A DNA stretch of 64,000 nt from Vandiemenella viatica (taxonomy: Eukaryota > Arthropoda > Insecta > Orthoptera > Morabidae). The DNA lies in assembly GCA_031002005.1 (NCBI GenBank), contig CM061920.1, positions 112,954,095 through 113,018,094 on the forward strand, in the 5' to 3' direction. Both the position numbers and the translations under genes were made by a program. Shown one piece after another: positions 11,004 to 22,168 of the stretch. The notes beneath the pieces were generated by a model. The model did not search any database and was not told where the DNA came from. It worked only from the letters and a program-made list of their open reading frames with translations. Within the stretch, counting starts at the first letter, position 1. Every line of letters starts with the position of its first letter.

Positions 11004-12098
11004 AAATTATATTTAAAAAAATTAATTTTCCGTAATTCGACCCTTAAAGGGCAAAAATGTCAACATTTCTAAAATGTGTTTGTTTGTGTCTCGAGCCACT
11101 TATCTTCTTGGATATATAACCGAAATCGATAAATGAAGTAGGATTATGAAGATTAGTATCTCAGCTTTGGTGGCATCATGTACTAAGAAAGATATTTTTT
11201 TTTTTTTTTTTTTGAACCCATGAAGGGAAAAAGTATCAATGGATCCTCAACGCATTTTTGTGTCACGAGCAATTTATCTTGATTAATATATAACCGAGAT
11301 AGATAAATGAAGTATCATTCTAAAGATTAAGGTTTCCACTATGGTCACATGATGTCTTAAGAATGGAATTTTCTGAATTTAACTCTTAAAGGACAAAAAT
11401 ATCAGAATTTCTAAAATGCATTTTTGTGTCTCGAGTCATATATCTCCCTCGATAAATAAACATTATTGATAAACAAGGGTTCATTTTAAAGACTGAGTCT
11501 TCGTAAGATCATCAGTTGGTTACACCATATTTTAAGAAAGGAATTTTTTAAATACGACCCTTAAAGGGCAAAAGTATTAATATTTCTACAAGTCATTTTT
11601 TCGTCATGAGCCATTTATCACCATTTATATCTAACCGAAATCGATAAACAGAGTATCATTTAAAATATTATAGTATCCTCTTTGAACAGATCATATTTTA
11701 AGAAAGAACTTTCTTTAAGTTCAACTCTTACCGGGCAAAAATATCATCATTTCTAATACTTTTTTTTTTTACCTCGCTTAATGCCTAACCAAAATTGGTA
11801 AATGAGGTATCATTTTAAAGGCCAAGGTGTCCGAATTGGTCACACCATTTTTTTTTTTTTTATTTTTTTTTTTTTTTTACCATTAAAGAGCAAAAGTATC
11901 AATATTATTTCTACAACATCCTTTTTTTTTATTACAAACCATTTATCACCTTCATACCTAACCGAAATCGATAAATGACATATCATTTTAGAGATTAAGG
12001 TCTCCAATTAGGTAAAATCATAAATTAAGAAAGAATTTTTTGGAATTTGATGCTTTATGTGGTCACATATATGAAACAGTTCAGAGCCAAGTCCTCAG

Positions 12099-12717
12099 AT
12101 TGCAGCAGCAGTACCGCTGAGATGTCAATTAACTGCTTTTTATACAATAAGTAACTTTTCGGATATTTTTTTTTTCTGCTACGGAAACATTTTTAATTTT
12201 CTAAACAATTCCAGTGTAAATATTTTATTAGTACAGCAACACACACCACAGAGAGGGTGATATGCTGCTGTGTGCATTTTGTTCAGGTTGGTTGTATACT
12301 GTAAGGGTTAGTGCAGTTTATCCTACATACAGCGTGTTTTAAATTTTCCTAACTGTTTCGTAATATGTTTTGATGCGTGTCTATTACATTAAACAAATAA
12401 ATATTTGCTACCAAGTGCGGATCTACTTTTTATTATATTACAAGCATTCAAGCTCACTATTCGTTGTATTTTATTATCGAAATATTTGGACGGGTTGTCT
12501 AGTGTATATGAAGTTTTAATTTATTTCTTAGCAGTTTGTTGAAACACACAGATCGCCATCACCTGAAGATGACAAGAAATTATTATTAGTTTCAAAAAAT
12601 ACATATATGTACATCCCCAGGACATCTCTCACATGTATGCAAGTTCAATGTGTTAATCTAATTTATTAATTATAGAAGGGACTGGGAAAGCTGAAAATGA
12701 GAGTGGTTACATCACTT

Positions 12718-12751
<34 letters not shown>

Positions 12752-13200
12752 GTATTTCAGTTAATGTCTTGCAGAGAGAGACACATAAATTAGAACCTTT
12801 CCATAGATATCAACAAACAGCAATCAAGCTAAGAATAGTAATCAGACATACCCTGGGCAGAGTCATGGGAGTGTACAAGGTCAATATTGGTGACAAGGCG
12901 TGGAAAGATATTGGTGTAAGAATTGAGAGTAATGTATGGAAGGGAAGAGATGTCCATGACAAGCTGGCGTAAGAGTGTGGGAAGATTTTCTTTTGTAGGT
13001 AAGGGAATCGGAGTTAACAAGTGAACTGATGAATAATTTACCAAAAATGGTGAAACACTTTAAAGTTTAAATTTGTAGAGGGCAAAAGTAGGTGGGTACA
13101 GGAAAGGAGAAAAATGTTTGTATAGGGATATTCCCACCAGAGCCATGCACTCCATCACAATTAAATAATTAATTAATTAATGTCAGAGAATGAATTTAAA
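12099..13200. other. Intronic sequence, nothing recognised
   Basis: Contains poly(T) runs at about 12719-12744 and AT-rich sequence. An open frame at 12697-12972 starts in the poly(T) run and has no recognisable domain. Confidence 0.4.
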
Positions 13201-13239
13201 TGACCTAACAGCTGATCCTTTCACACCAGAGACATTACT

Positions 13240-15770
13240 ATTTGAGCCCTTTCAGGGACATAATTAACATCCTCTTGATTGAATTCGCCTTGGAAATGTC
13301 TGAAGCTGAAGATTACTCACACTCTATCATCACACTCTTTACCATGCTTGAATTAAAAAATTCACTTCAAAAATCCAAGAATACATTCCCAGGAATAGAC
13401 AATATTCATTATGCAATGCTGGGAAAACTCCCTTCAAAAGAACTGGATATACTACTTAGCATTTTAAACAAAATATGGACATGCAATTGCTTAATGGAGG
13501 AATAGACAACCCAGTTAATACTCCGAGTTTTAAAATCTGGTAAAAATGCTTTACACCATTCTTTGTATAGACCAAATGTTCTGTTGTCATGTGTGAAGAA
13601 GACCCTCAGGAACCTTGTTAAGAATTATCTTGCATGGTAGCTGGAAGCTAATGAATTTGACGCCTCAGTCTCAATTTGGTTTTCATAAAGAGAGAGGAAC
13701 AATGGATAATCTAAGTATATTAACAACAGATATCTTTACCTCTTTCAGATGGAGATACTTTATGATCTCCTTGTTTTTAGATATCCATTCAGCTTATGAC
13801 AGTGTACGAATTCCTATTCTATTAAAAGGATTAAGTAGACTGGGTTTGTCACAGATTTTTATATATGGCATAAGCAAATTCCTGTTTGAAAGAACAGTCT
13901 TTGAGTAGTACAGGGACCAAATTATAGGTCCAAGAATACTTACTGCTGGGTTACCTCAAGGTGCCATGCTCAGCCCTTTGCTATATATCCTTTAAAGATT
14001 GAATCTGGAAATAGTAATATGTCCTAACACCTGAATCCTTCAGTATGCAGATGATATCTGTATATACTCTTTGCTGGTCTCATTGGTAATTGTTTTAAAT
14101 AACCTATCCGCTACCTTGATAGAAACAGACAAATTGCTTAAATCAAATGGAATTCAAATTTCAGCACAGAAATCTTCCATTGTTATTTTCACCAGGAAAT
14201 TGATAGAATTTAATCTGGTCAAAATAGTCAGGTTAGGAAACTATCTTTATCAGTAAAACCTAACATATGGTTCCTGGGATTATTGATGGACTCCAAACTC
14301 AATTGGATACTGAACATTAATCAAATTCACCTGTAATCAAGCTCAGAATATTATTCGAACTTTCATGAGCATTTTGTGGAGTGCAAATCCAGTCTGCTTT
14401 TGATGATGTACAGAGTATTAATAGATCCAAAATTGACTACGGATGTATTCTATACCGCAGCGCAAGCTCCGATATCCTTTCCAGGTTAGACAACTACAGT
14501 ATAATTGTATTCACACCTATCTTGGTGCCATGAGCTCTACTCCCACCAATGCTTTATTGGTGGAAGCCTGGTAGATACCTTTGCACATCAGAAGAAACAG
14601 GCTATCGGGTAAATTCGTTATGTAGAGACTAGCATACTGGAACCACCCAACTATTTTTAAGTGTAAAGAGCTGAGTAGCTTGTCAAAAAATAGAGAAAGA
14701 TTGTGACTATAAGAAGTCCATTATAGTTACAAGGAGTGAGAACAACTAACAGACAGAATAATTGAAACAAAGCAATTTCCACCACACGAATACCATTCCA
14801 TCTTTAGTGAGATTCAGCTAGCATTAATTTTTTTACTCTTGGGAATAATCAATACACAAACCTCAATCTGTTAGCACAGAGGTATTTTGTGGATAACTTG
14901 AGTAACACTGTACATATCTATATGGATGGATCTAAAATTGTTCCAGGAGGTGACGTAGAATGTGCTTTATTCTGCCCCCAGTACAAGGTATCAAGGAATG
15001 TATAAACTACCACACTACCATCAGCTATGTCTATATATGCTGCAGAAGCCATAGCTATTTTAGAGAGAGTTGAGTAATTCTCAACACTAGCTCTGTTGAA
15101 GTTTTTAATCACTTCAGACTCTAACAGCATATTGAATTATATTCAAAACAAATATTGGAGCAAGAGAACTAACCAGTTCGTAGTAAACATAGTACAAAAG
15201 GTAGTAGAATGCTCTAGAAGAAATAGGTCCATCAATTTTTTCTAACTTATGTCACATGCATAATGAAAAAGTAGATCAAATGGAAAAGGAAGCAGCTAGA
15301 AAAGGCGTCGCTTTCAAAACATTGATATTGATACCATACATGGACTACCTGATAGAAATAAAAATCAAGACATTGAGCAACTGGCAAAGTGAATGTGACA
15401 CCTGTAAACTTCTCAGAACATAGAGAGGTTATCACCAGGATAGCTAGAACACGTTTTAATCACAGCATATTCCCACAGCATCTACATCACTTAAACATCA
15501 TAAATTCAGATATCTGTGAATGAAACACTTCTGAAATAGGTGGTATAAACCATATAGTTTTCTCATGTCCCAGATATAAAGCTCACAGACCTAAATCCTT
15601 TGGACATCTAAACAGCTATGGAATATCTTTCCCGATAAGTTTTTGTTCTTTATTGCACAGTAACAATGAGGTTAAATATAAATTGTTAGTGAGATTTGTA
15701 AAAACCACTAATATTAAGATTTAGACAAATGCATTTTTCTATAATGTTTTAATTTCTATGTGTGTGTGTA
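13240..15770 (+). pseudogene. I/Jockey-group LINE ORF2 remnant with RT and RNase H
   Basis: Plus-strand remnant in shifting frames. SKNTFPGIDNIHYAMLGKLP and DILLSILNKIW lead into an RT domain: PQSQFGFHKERGTMDNLSIL, LFLDIHSAYDSV, GLPQGAMLSPLLYIL, and the catalytic block LQYADDICIYS near 14040. A RNase H-like domain follows (IYMDGSK near 14920; SIYAAEAIAILERVE near 15040; SDSNSILNYI). LINEs of the I group carry RNase H after RT. Numerous stops and frameshifts; the endonuclease end is missing. It ends just before the Penelope-like 3' region at 15775. Confidence 0.75.
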
Positions 15771-15774
15771 TACT

Positions 15775-16945
15775 TAAGATAATACCCAGTCATTATTATT
15801 ATTATTATCGTTATTACCTATGTCTAAGAATAGAGTAGCCCAAGGAATTGTGATGGTAGGGGAACAACTAAAGAAGGTAAACAGGTTCAAGTACTTGGGG
15901 AGTGTATTAGAGGAATGTGGAGGAAATGATGGCAAGATAAGTGAAAGAGGAAGACAAGCAGAGGCGTTCCTAAGGAGCATTAGAAGCCTGATATGGAATA
16001 AAGAGGTGCCACAGAGAAGCAAGAGAGTAATCTATCATACGTACTAAGTGCCTATCTTAACTTATGCTGCTGAAACGTGGACAATGAAAAGCGGGACATC
16101 AGCAGAGTACAAGCAAGTGAAATGAAGTTTTTAAGAGGTAGAATGGGAGTCACTAAAATGGACAGAATAAAGAATGAAGTGATTAGACGCACCATGAAAG
16201 AGTAACCCCTACAGGAAAGGATAGAGAGGACCAGACTGAGATGGTATGGGCATGTCAAGAGAATGGGGGCTCAGAGAATCCCAAGAAAGATCCATGAAAT
16301 TAAGATACAAGGTAAACGACCCAGAGGAAGACCAAGAGATGGATGGCTGAAAGGAGTGGAGGAGGGTGTACGGAAGAGAGGAGAGGACTGGAACAAAGTG
16401 GTGACAGAGAGGTGGTGGGAAGAAAGAAGGAAATGGAGAGGCTTGTGCATAATGCAGACCCGGCCAGAGGCCGGAAACTGTTGAGGATGATGATGATGAT
16501 TACCTATGTCTACCATTTTTTAATTCTCTCTTTGCCTCCATCCCCACTACCTAAATTGAATAACCACTAACCTGAGGTGATGTTTACTTCATAGTCTTTG
16601 GTTTACATTTTTTTAATTATTAATTTATGAATATATATACATATATTATTTTGCTCTTCCCACCTACCAGAGATCAGTATTTATCTATGCTCGAGTATTA
16701 GTTCTGAATCACTGCCACACTACTTATCCTCTGTATGAATTTAGCCCAACTATTTTCATGGCCAACAGTCTTTCTGTGAGGCAGTCTCCCACAACACCCC
16801 TTCCCTTAATGTTCTCCTGCTGACCAAGGGCTCATGCCGAAAATTTCTGTATCGTTTGTTTTGTGTGTTTGCATCCCACATCCATCATCTAAAGGTGGCT
16901 CATTTCTCTATCCTAATTAATTCATTTTTGCTACTTAGCACCTTT
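15775..16945 (+). mobile_element. Penelope-like element 3' region, split by an RTE insertion
   Basis: The sequence 15775-15826 plus 16513-16945 matches the region after the stop codon of the Penelope-like element at 49490-51720: 'AGATAATACCCA(G/A)TCATTATTATT', then CTCTCTTTGCC, ACCACTAACCT and 'GTATGAATTTA'. The two copies run collinearly for several hundred bases. It lacks coding sequence. The RTE fragment 15827-16498 sits inside with a 14-bp target duplication. Confidence 0.7.
15827..16498 (+). pseudogene. RTE-type LINE, 5'-truncated 3' end, with TSD
   Basis: Coding remnant of the post-RT region. RFKYLGSVLEECGGNDGKIS, VPQRSKRVIYHTY, VPILTYAAETWTMKS, RLRWYGHVKRMG and GKRPRGRPRDGW are the RTE signature 'YLGS...RLRWfGHV.RM...GkrprGRPr.rW'. 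The 3' end is a short GATGATGATGAT repeat, as RTE elements use. The target duplication ATTACCTATGTCTA lies at 15813-15826 and 16499-16512. Stop codons and a frameshift between 16046 and 16263 break the frame. Confidence 0.88.
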
Positions 16946-17207
16946 GATTTAATTGTTTTATAAAGAAAATAATATTAAGGTCTAGATAAAAATGTTCTGT
17001 AGATTTTAGTTATGCTGTAATTTTTGTATATAAAAAGAGTCTTACACTCCTTATTATCGGTACACAGAACTTTTATTGCTGATTCAAGTCCACTGTGGAG
17101 TGTTTACAACCACTTCTTTCTTCATGCTCGCCTTTGTTCCCAATACCTTTTAAGTCCAGCTAATATTTATTCCTTTCTCTCCTGTGAGATAGGTTTCCAA
17201 GGTTTAG

Positions 17208-18300
17208 TCATTTTTGGTGGAGAGGACCAGGAGTTTTTGATATTAAATTTGGAGTGATCTGCAACATCAGTGTCAGAAATCCAGCGGTGTCCAAATCTTT
17301 TTGTATCTCATTCAGCGACATGCTTCCTGTCTTATAGCTTTTGATAAGTAAGTAGATCTTCTTGGTAAGCCTGTTGCTGTCCATCCTCAGAAGATGCCAG
17401 TAAAACGTCAGCCGCATATATCACATGCTGGTGTTAGCTGTCTCTAGTTGTTGGTACAATTCGTAGTTTGCTTTCAGTCGGTAGGTTCCATCTGCGAGCA
17501 CTCTTGGCACATGAATTTTTATCAGGATATGTCTTTCAGCTTTTTCCAGATGATCCATGGCACCTTTCCTATTCATCAGCAAGATCTCTGCAGCAAATAA
17601 GAACTGAGGTCTGACAACAATTTTGTAATGACAGATTTTAGTATTCTTCGAAATACACTTCTTCTTGTAATGATTTCGCGACAGCTGATATGATGCGTTG
17701 AGTTTAACACATCTATCTAAGATGGAAGTTCCATCTCTACCACTGGGGTGGACCCATTCACCAAGGTACTGGAATCAATCGACTTGCCCAATCTTGCCAT
17801 GGATGGTCATCAACAGGACTTTCTTGGAGTGCCGACTCTCGAAGTACTTGGTCTTTTCATACAATAGCTTTAGTCCTGCATTCTCTGCTATCACTTGTAG
17901 GGTTTGAACAGCAATGACAGTCATTGGTTAGGATTGCGATGTCATCTGTGAAAGCCAGGATCCTGATTTCGATCTTTTATGTTCCGGCTCCAGTGGTAAC
18001 TGAATTGATTCCCATTTTGTTCAGTGCAAGTTCCCAGGTTCTGATGACTTTGTCAAGCAGTAGACTGGACAGAATGGGTGAGAGGCCTTCTTCTTGTCTT
18101 ACTACACTTGTGATCTTGAATCTCCAGAACAGTTCTCCTCTGAATTTTACTTTGGAAGAGGTGTCTATGAGAGTTTGTTCGATGAGGGTTCATGTTTGAT
18201 AATCCACACCATCCTCTTGCAGCACTGTGAAGAGTGTTTGGTGGTCAATCGAACTGTAAGTCTTCAAGAAGTCCATGGATATTACACTGACATTCAAAAG
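17208..18300 (-). pseudogene. Non-LTR reverse transcriptase fragment, minus strand
   Basis: Minus-strand RT remnant in shifting frames: SIDHQTLFTVLQEDGVDYQT, SKVKFRGELFWRFKITS, VRQEEGLSPILSSLLLDKVI, FTDDIAIL (the FADD catalytic block with Ala to Thr), KIGQVD-FQYLGEWVHPSGRD and RPQFLFAAEILLMNRK. It is cut on its N-terminal side at about 18300, where an opposite-strand RT fragment begins. Clade not assigned; resembles the RTE/CraTA type. Confidence 0.7.
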
Positions 18301-18309
18301 TTAGTGGGT

Positions 18310-19350
18310 TAACCCGAGTTCTGTTTAACATTTATACCAATGATCAGCCATTAGCCCCTAACAGCAGGAGTTTCCTGCAAGCTGATGATCTTGCTCTGGC
18401 CACAAAGAGCAAAGACTCTGAATCAGTGGAGAGCAACCTATCTGACATTCTTGAAGGTTTGTCAAGATACTATAGCACAAACCAGCTTAAATCAAATCCT
18501 TCAAAGACTTAAGTATGTTCTATTCATTTAAAGAACAGAGAATCTATTCACAGTTTCAAGGTAATATGGTTTGGGGTAGAACTGGAAAACTGTAACACTC
18601 CAAAATACCTAGCAGTAACCTTGACAGATCTATTATATTCAAGAAACATTGCATGAATTCCAAGTTGAAAGTATCCACCAGTAACCATCTCCTTGCAAAC
18701 TGGCTGAATCACAGTGGGATAGCCAACCTGAAACTATCTGAACTTCTACCTTAGCCCCGAGTTAATTGGCTAAAGAGTACGCCTAGCCTGTATAATAAAA
18801 GTTGACATTGCTATCAATGGCATGTGCAAAATCATAACAGGCTGTTTAAAATCCACTCCAATCGAATGGCTCCACTGCCTCGCAGTATTAACACCACCTT
18901 CAGTTCAAAGAGAAATAGCAGTGAACAAGAAGGAAGAAAGTGGAGCATGAAAGAACTCATCCATTACATGGCCATTTATGGCACAAGCAAAGACTGAAGT
19001 CCACAAGATGTTTCCTAAGAACATCAAAGGAATATATGACTACAAGTGAAAAAGCCAGGTTACAATTGTGGGAAGCTAAGACTCCCCTACCCTTAGCTGC
19101 AGAAGATTGACTGAAACTTTACCACCTGTCTATGACAAGGGATGGCTGATATGGAGGTATCTGAATAGGTTGACATCAGAAGTCGGTTATCCAAAGTTAA
19201 CCTAGCAACATCGGGCTATGCTGATGCCTATAACATCAAGTGCAACTGCTGAGAGGACCAGATTCTTCAACATATGCTCCAGTGTCGACTCTGCCCAACC
19301 TCCTTTATGAAAGTAACTTACATGAGGCCTCAAAAAGTGCACTGGAAGTG
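18310..19350 (+). pseudogene. Non-LTR reverse transcriptase fragment, plus strand
   Basis: Starts inside the RT palm with VLFNIYTNDQP, then LQADDLALATKSKDSES (catalytic ADD near 18380), NQLKSNPSKT, and ends with a C-terminal CNC.EDQILQHMLQCRLC motif near 19250 like the tail of the fragment at 10578-11003. 5'-truncated and full of stops. A CA microsatellite follows at 19411. Confidence 0.65.
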
Positions 19351-19509
19351 GAAAAGTTATGGTCTAGTATAATTTCATATGTTTTATTGTGTAACTGCGT
19401 GTTTCTGACACACACACACAAAAAGAATAAAACATGTGATATAATTATATCAATGAACTACTATGTATGATAAGAAGGCTGAATAATTTTAATTAAAAAT
19501 ATGCTTTAC

Positions 19510-19671
19510 CTTTTAATTGATGATCTAGTTTATCAGTTACAACATCAAATTGGTTCCTGTGAGATTCTGTAGGAGGAACAGGATGCTTTGCAACCCATCC
19601 ACCACATGCAAACTCATAGAAGTCATCACAAGGATTAGCAGTCACATTTATAGTGTTGAGCAACACCAAGG
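19510..19671 (-). CDS. Neprilysin-like M13 peptidase, internal exon with CDDFYEFACGGW
   Basis: A 162-bp minus-strand exon with acceptor TTTGCTTTACAG and donor GTAAAG, phase 1 at both ends, 53 whole codons. It carries NPCDDFYEFACGGWVAKHP and then DVVTDKLDHQLK. This is the start of the Peptidase_M13 N-terminal domain, whose usual form is 'DPCdDFYqYACGGW...HPIP...FdeL.dkl'. The conserved cysteines expected to form ectodomain disulphides are present, and NVT gives a possible N-glycosylation site. No stop or frameshift is seen. It joins the exon at 59106 across 39.4 kb and the exon at 6263 across 13.2 kb, both in frame. The strongest single piece of evidence for a host gene here. Confidence 0.93.
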
Positions 19672-20755
19672 CTGTAAAGCAAAAGGCAATTAACTGTAGT
19701 TCTAAGAAATTATTTTAATTTTTTTAAATTCTCTGATAGAAGATGTACTATTTTATATTATTTTTATATAAGAAATATGATCTGTTGTTATTTACTACTT
19801 TAGAGGGACTGAGAGAGATACACATACTTCATGTAGTGAACTGTGCTTTGATTGACAAATAGAATGCTTCAATTTTTAACAGTAGTTGTATAGTGCTTCA
19901 GTAGACAATTATGCAAGTCTTAAAGAAATAATAGTTGTTTTATCACTGATAATCATCAGAATTTGCCTAATATGGAACTTAAGGATTTAAAAAAGAGCAA
20001 TGTTATCTAACTTTTACTGTTCGTCACTGGTTCAAACATCATATGCTAAAGCCACATCAAACATAGATAGAATTTATCCCAATGGTTTATTACAGCATTC
20101 ATACTTTTATTATTCACATGCATATAACCTAAAGAAATTCTCATAAATGCAGCAAGAAAGGAGCAATGTGATATTATTATTGAAACTAAAGCTAAAGTAA
20201 AAGGGAGGAAAGCAGTAGTGACAAAAAAAACACTCTACAAAAAAGCACAATTTTTCAGACTTACTCATGAAATCAGAAAGGTATGGCTGAATTTTTACAG
20301 GCATCTATTGTCAGGACAGCCTCATGAATCTGATTCACCTTTGATAATCTCGTGTCTTCCATCCATTTTACATTATCCAACCATTTCTTCCAATATATCT
20401 ATTTCTTTTTTTAACAAGTAAAATGTACTTAGCTACAGATCTCATAAACACCATCTCAGTTGCCTATATCTGCCTTGTTAGTTAATTTCAATGATTTACA
20501 ACCATTTTGGTACTGCCATCACTTTTCACAATTTAATTTTTATGTCTCGTCTGGTGTTCTCAAGATTTCTTCTGATTACTTTTGCTTTCTCTGATAAGAT
20601 TTTCATATCAAAATATTTGATATTTTCATCATTAAGTATAACCTTTGTTGCTGGTCATCTTCTATTAACCAAAAATCACCTGGTTATCACTGAAAAGCAT
20701 TATATCAACACAGTGTCTTTCAATTTAAAATGATTAGGTACACATTTAGACATTT

Positions 20756-21393
20756 CGTTAGAGTCTTTGGTGTTGATCTGGGTTTTCCAGATCACTCCAC
20801 GCGAATGCAGGGATGGTTCCTCACAATAGCCCATGGGCACCTCCTGCCATATCCCTTATAACCCTTCAAAACCATAACCCTTTTCCATAGGTGCAAAGCA
20901 CCCTCCATCACACACTTTTAGTGAATCGCGGGGTAATAATAATAATATAGGCTCTATCGAAATTTCTGGAATTCTTCAAAGACTTCCACGAGATATTTCT
21001 CGAATATTAACAATTACTCAAACAATTAAACATATTAAAAACAATCAGAAATAGTACTTAATCATTTTACATCATTACTAAACGTTCAGAAATGGAAATT
21101 AAAGATACTTAAACACAAAATTATTTACATAAAACATTTTAAACTGTAGACATCGTAACTTGCATTAATACTTGGAATTACACACATTTAAGAAATTCTC
21201 TTGCACAATTCTGTTATTAAACATATTAAATGGCATTTAAATAATTTCCTTTCATAAAACAAAGTCTATATACACTGATTTACAAGAAATTGCAAAACAA
21301 ACATACCAGATCATATTCAAGCGAACTTTAGCTCACTACGGATACTTCATTAAATACAATTCTATGTAAAGTTCAGGTATGAGGGCTGTTACA
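20756..21393 (-). repeat. 3' LTR of the gag-only element (with SINE inside)
   Basis: Minus-strand LTR starting TGTAACAGCCCTCATACC and ending ...GACTCTAACG (TG...CG, the last CA decayed). About 450 bp (20944-21393) match 32218-32677 almost base for base. A SINE 3' part interrupts it at about 20778-20938. Confidence 0.85.
20778..20938 (+). mobile_element. SINE 3' part inserted in the 3' LTR
   Basis: Contains the SINE body (GATCTGGGTTTTCC, CAGATCACTCCACGCGAATG, GGATGGTTCC) and ends in TAATAATAATAA. The tRNA-like head is missing. It interrupts the LTR between CTTTGGTG and AATATAGG. Confidence 0.65.
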
Positions 21394-21406
21394 ACCCCTC
21401 CCCAGG
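21394..21406 (-). other. Polypurine tract (PPT) of the LTR element
   Basis: Minus-strand CCTGGGGAGGGGT immediately precedes the 3' LTR start TGTAACAG. This is the expected primer for plus-strand DNA synthesis. A second, very similar tract TTTGGGGAGGGG lies at about 21974-21986. Confidence 0.8.
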
Positions 21407-22168
21407 ATTCAATTAATTTTACACAGTTAAAATTGATTGAATCCGTCATAAATCTAAGCAGGTTGTATGTACACATAATGCCAACACAAACAGGTTATCA
21501 TCAATCAACCATAATGACTTTTACAATTATGCAATGTACAAATACAATCCTTCATTACATACATCATCTTCACATAGATCATGACACTGATTCTGGTTAC
21601 AATAATTAAATGTCTTTTTACAGATCCAATCATTTTTTTCAGTTACTGTTTTACACAACAAACATTCAATTCCATGACCTTAAGTTGCAAATTAATTACT
21701 CACTACAAATTACACACTTGATGTCTGCTTGTTAATGACAACAGTCTGTTAACATTTTACAGCTGATAATTTGTCACCACAATGTAGCAAGTCACAACAT
21801 CATGAAAATACCAAAAGTCTCTAGACAAAACTGTTACAACTTGCTTTACACACTGGAATTCTTACGTCTTAAATATTCAGTATCTACATCTGAACTTTAG
21901 TACTCACACAAACCACCTATATAAATTAATTGTCACAATTTTATTTACAAAATCAGATATTTACAGGTTGTTGACCCCTCCCCAAACCATGCATTCCAAA
22001 AACTAATTCTATAAGTGTGTTCCAGGATTTCTCTGGAAACCCAAAACCATGTAAATTACTTTTCCTAACATTCCAATTTTCTTCTACCTTTGAATACACA
22101 TCTAATACTACATTTCTATTTACACAGAGTTTCACTATATGTTGTAAGATACACAAACTTTGCATCAT

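Larger units (their letters stand above)
7675..12098 (+). mobile_element. Tandem-repeat-bearing mobile element, copy 1 (Helitron-like?)
   Basis: About 26 units of a diverged 167-bp repeat, counting the gap. Each unit carries the near-palindrome CCCTTAAAGGGCAAAA, then TTTTGTGTC(A/T)CGAGCCATTT and a GATAAATGA block. It is not an open-ended satellite. The left border (TCATATATATTATTTCTAT) and the right border (GGAATTTGATGCTTTATGTGGT through CAAGTCCTCAG) both recur, inverted, around the 9-unit array at 51751-53281. The start after an A with TC and the CTAG-like end recall Helitron termini, but I saw no transposase. Interrupted by the 1,000-N gap (9028-10027) and by a LINE fragment (about 10578-11003). 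Confidence 0.75.

Noticed and set aside
7700..12060. CRISPR-like array
   Set aside because: Units are diverged 167-bp tandem repeats without unique spacers, in a eukaryotic genome.
12548..12580. Second hammerhead-like motif (CTGAAGATGACAAGAAA)
   Set aside because: No stem can form between CTGAAGA and GAAA.
12697..12972. 91-codon open frame starting in poly(T)
   Set aside because: The start is inside a homopolymer and the rest shows no known motif.
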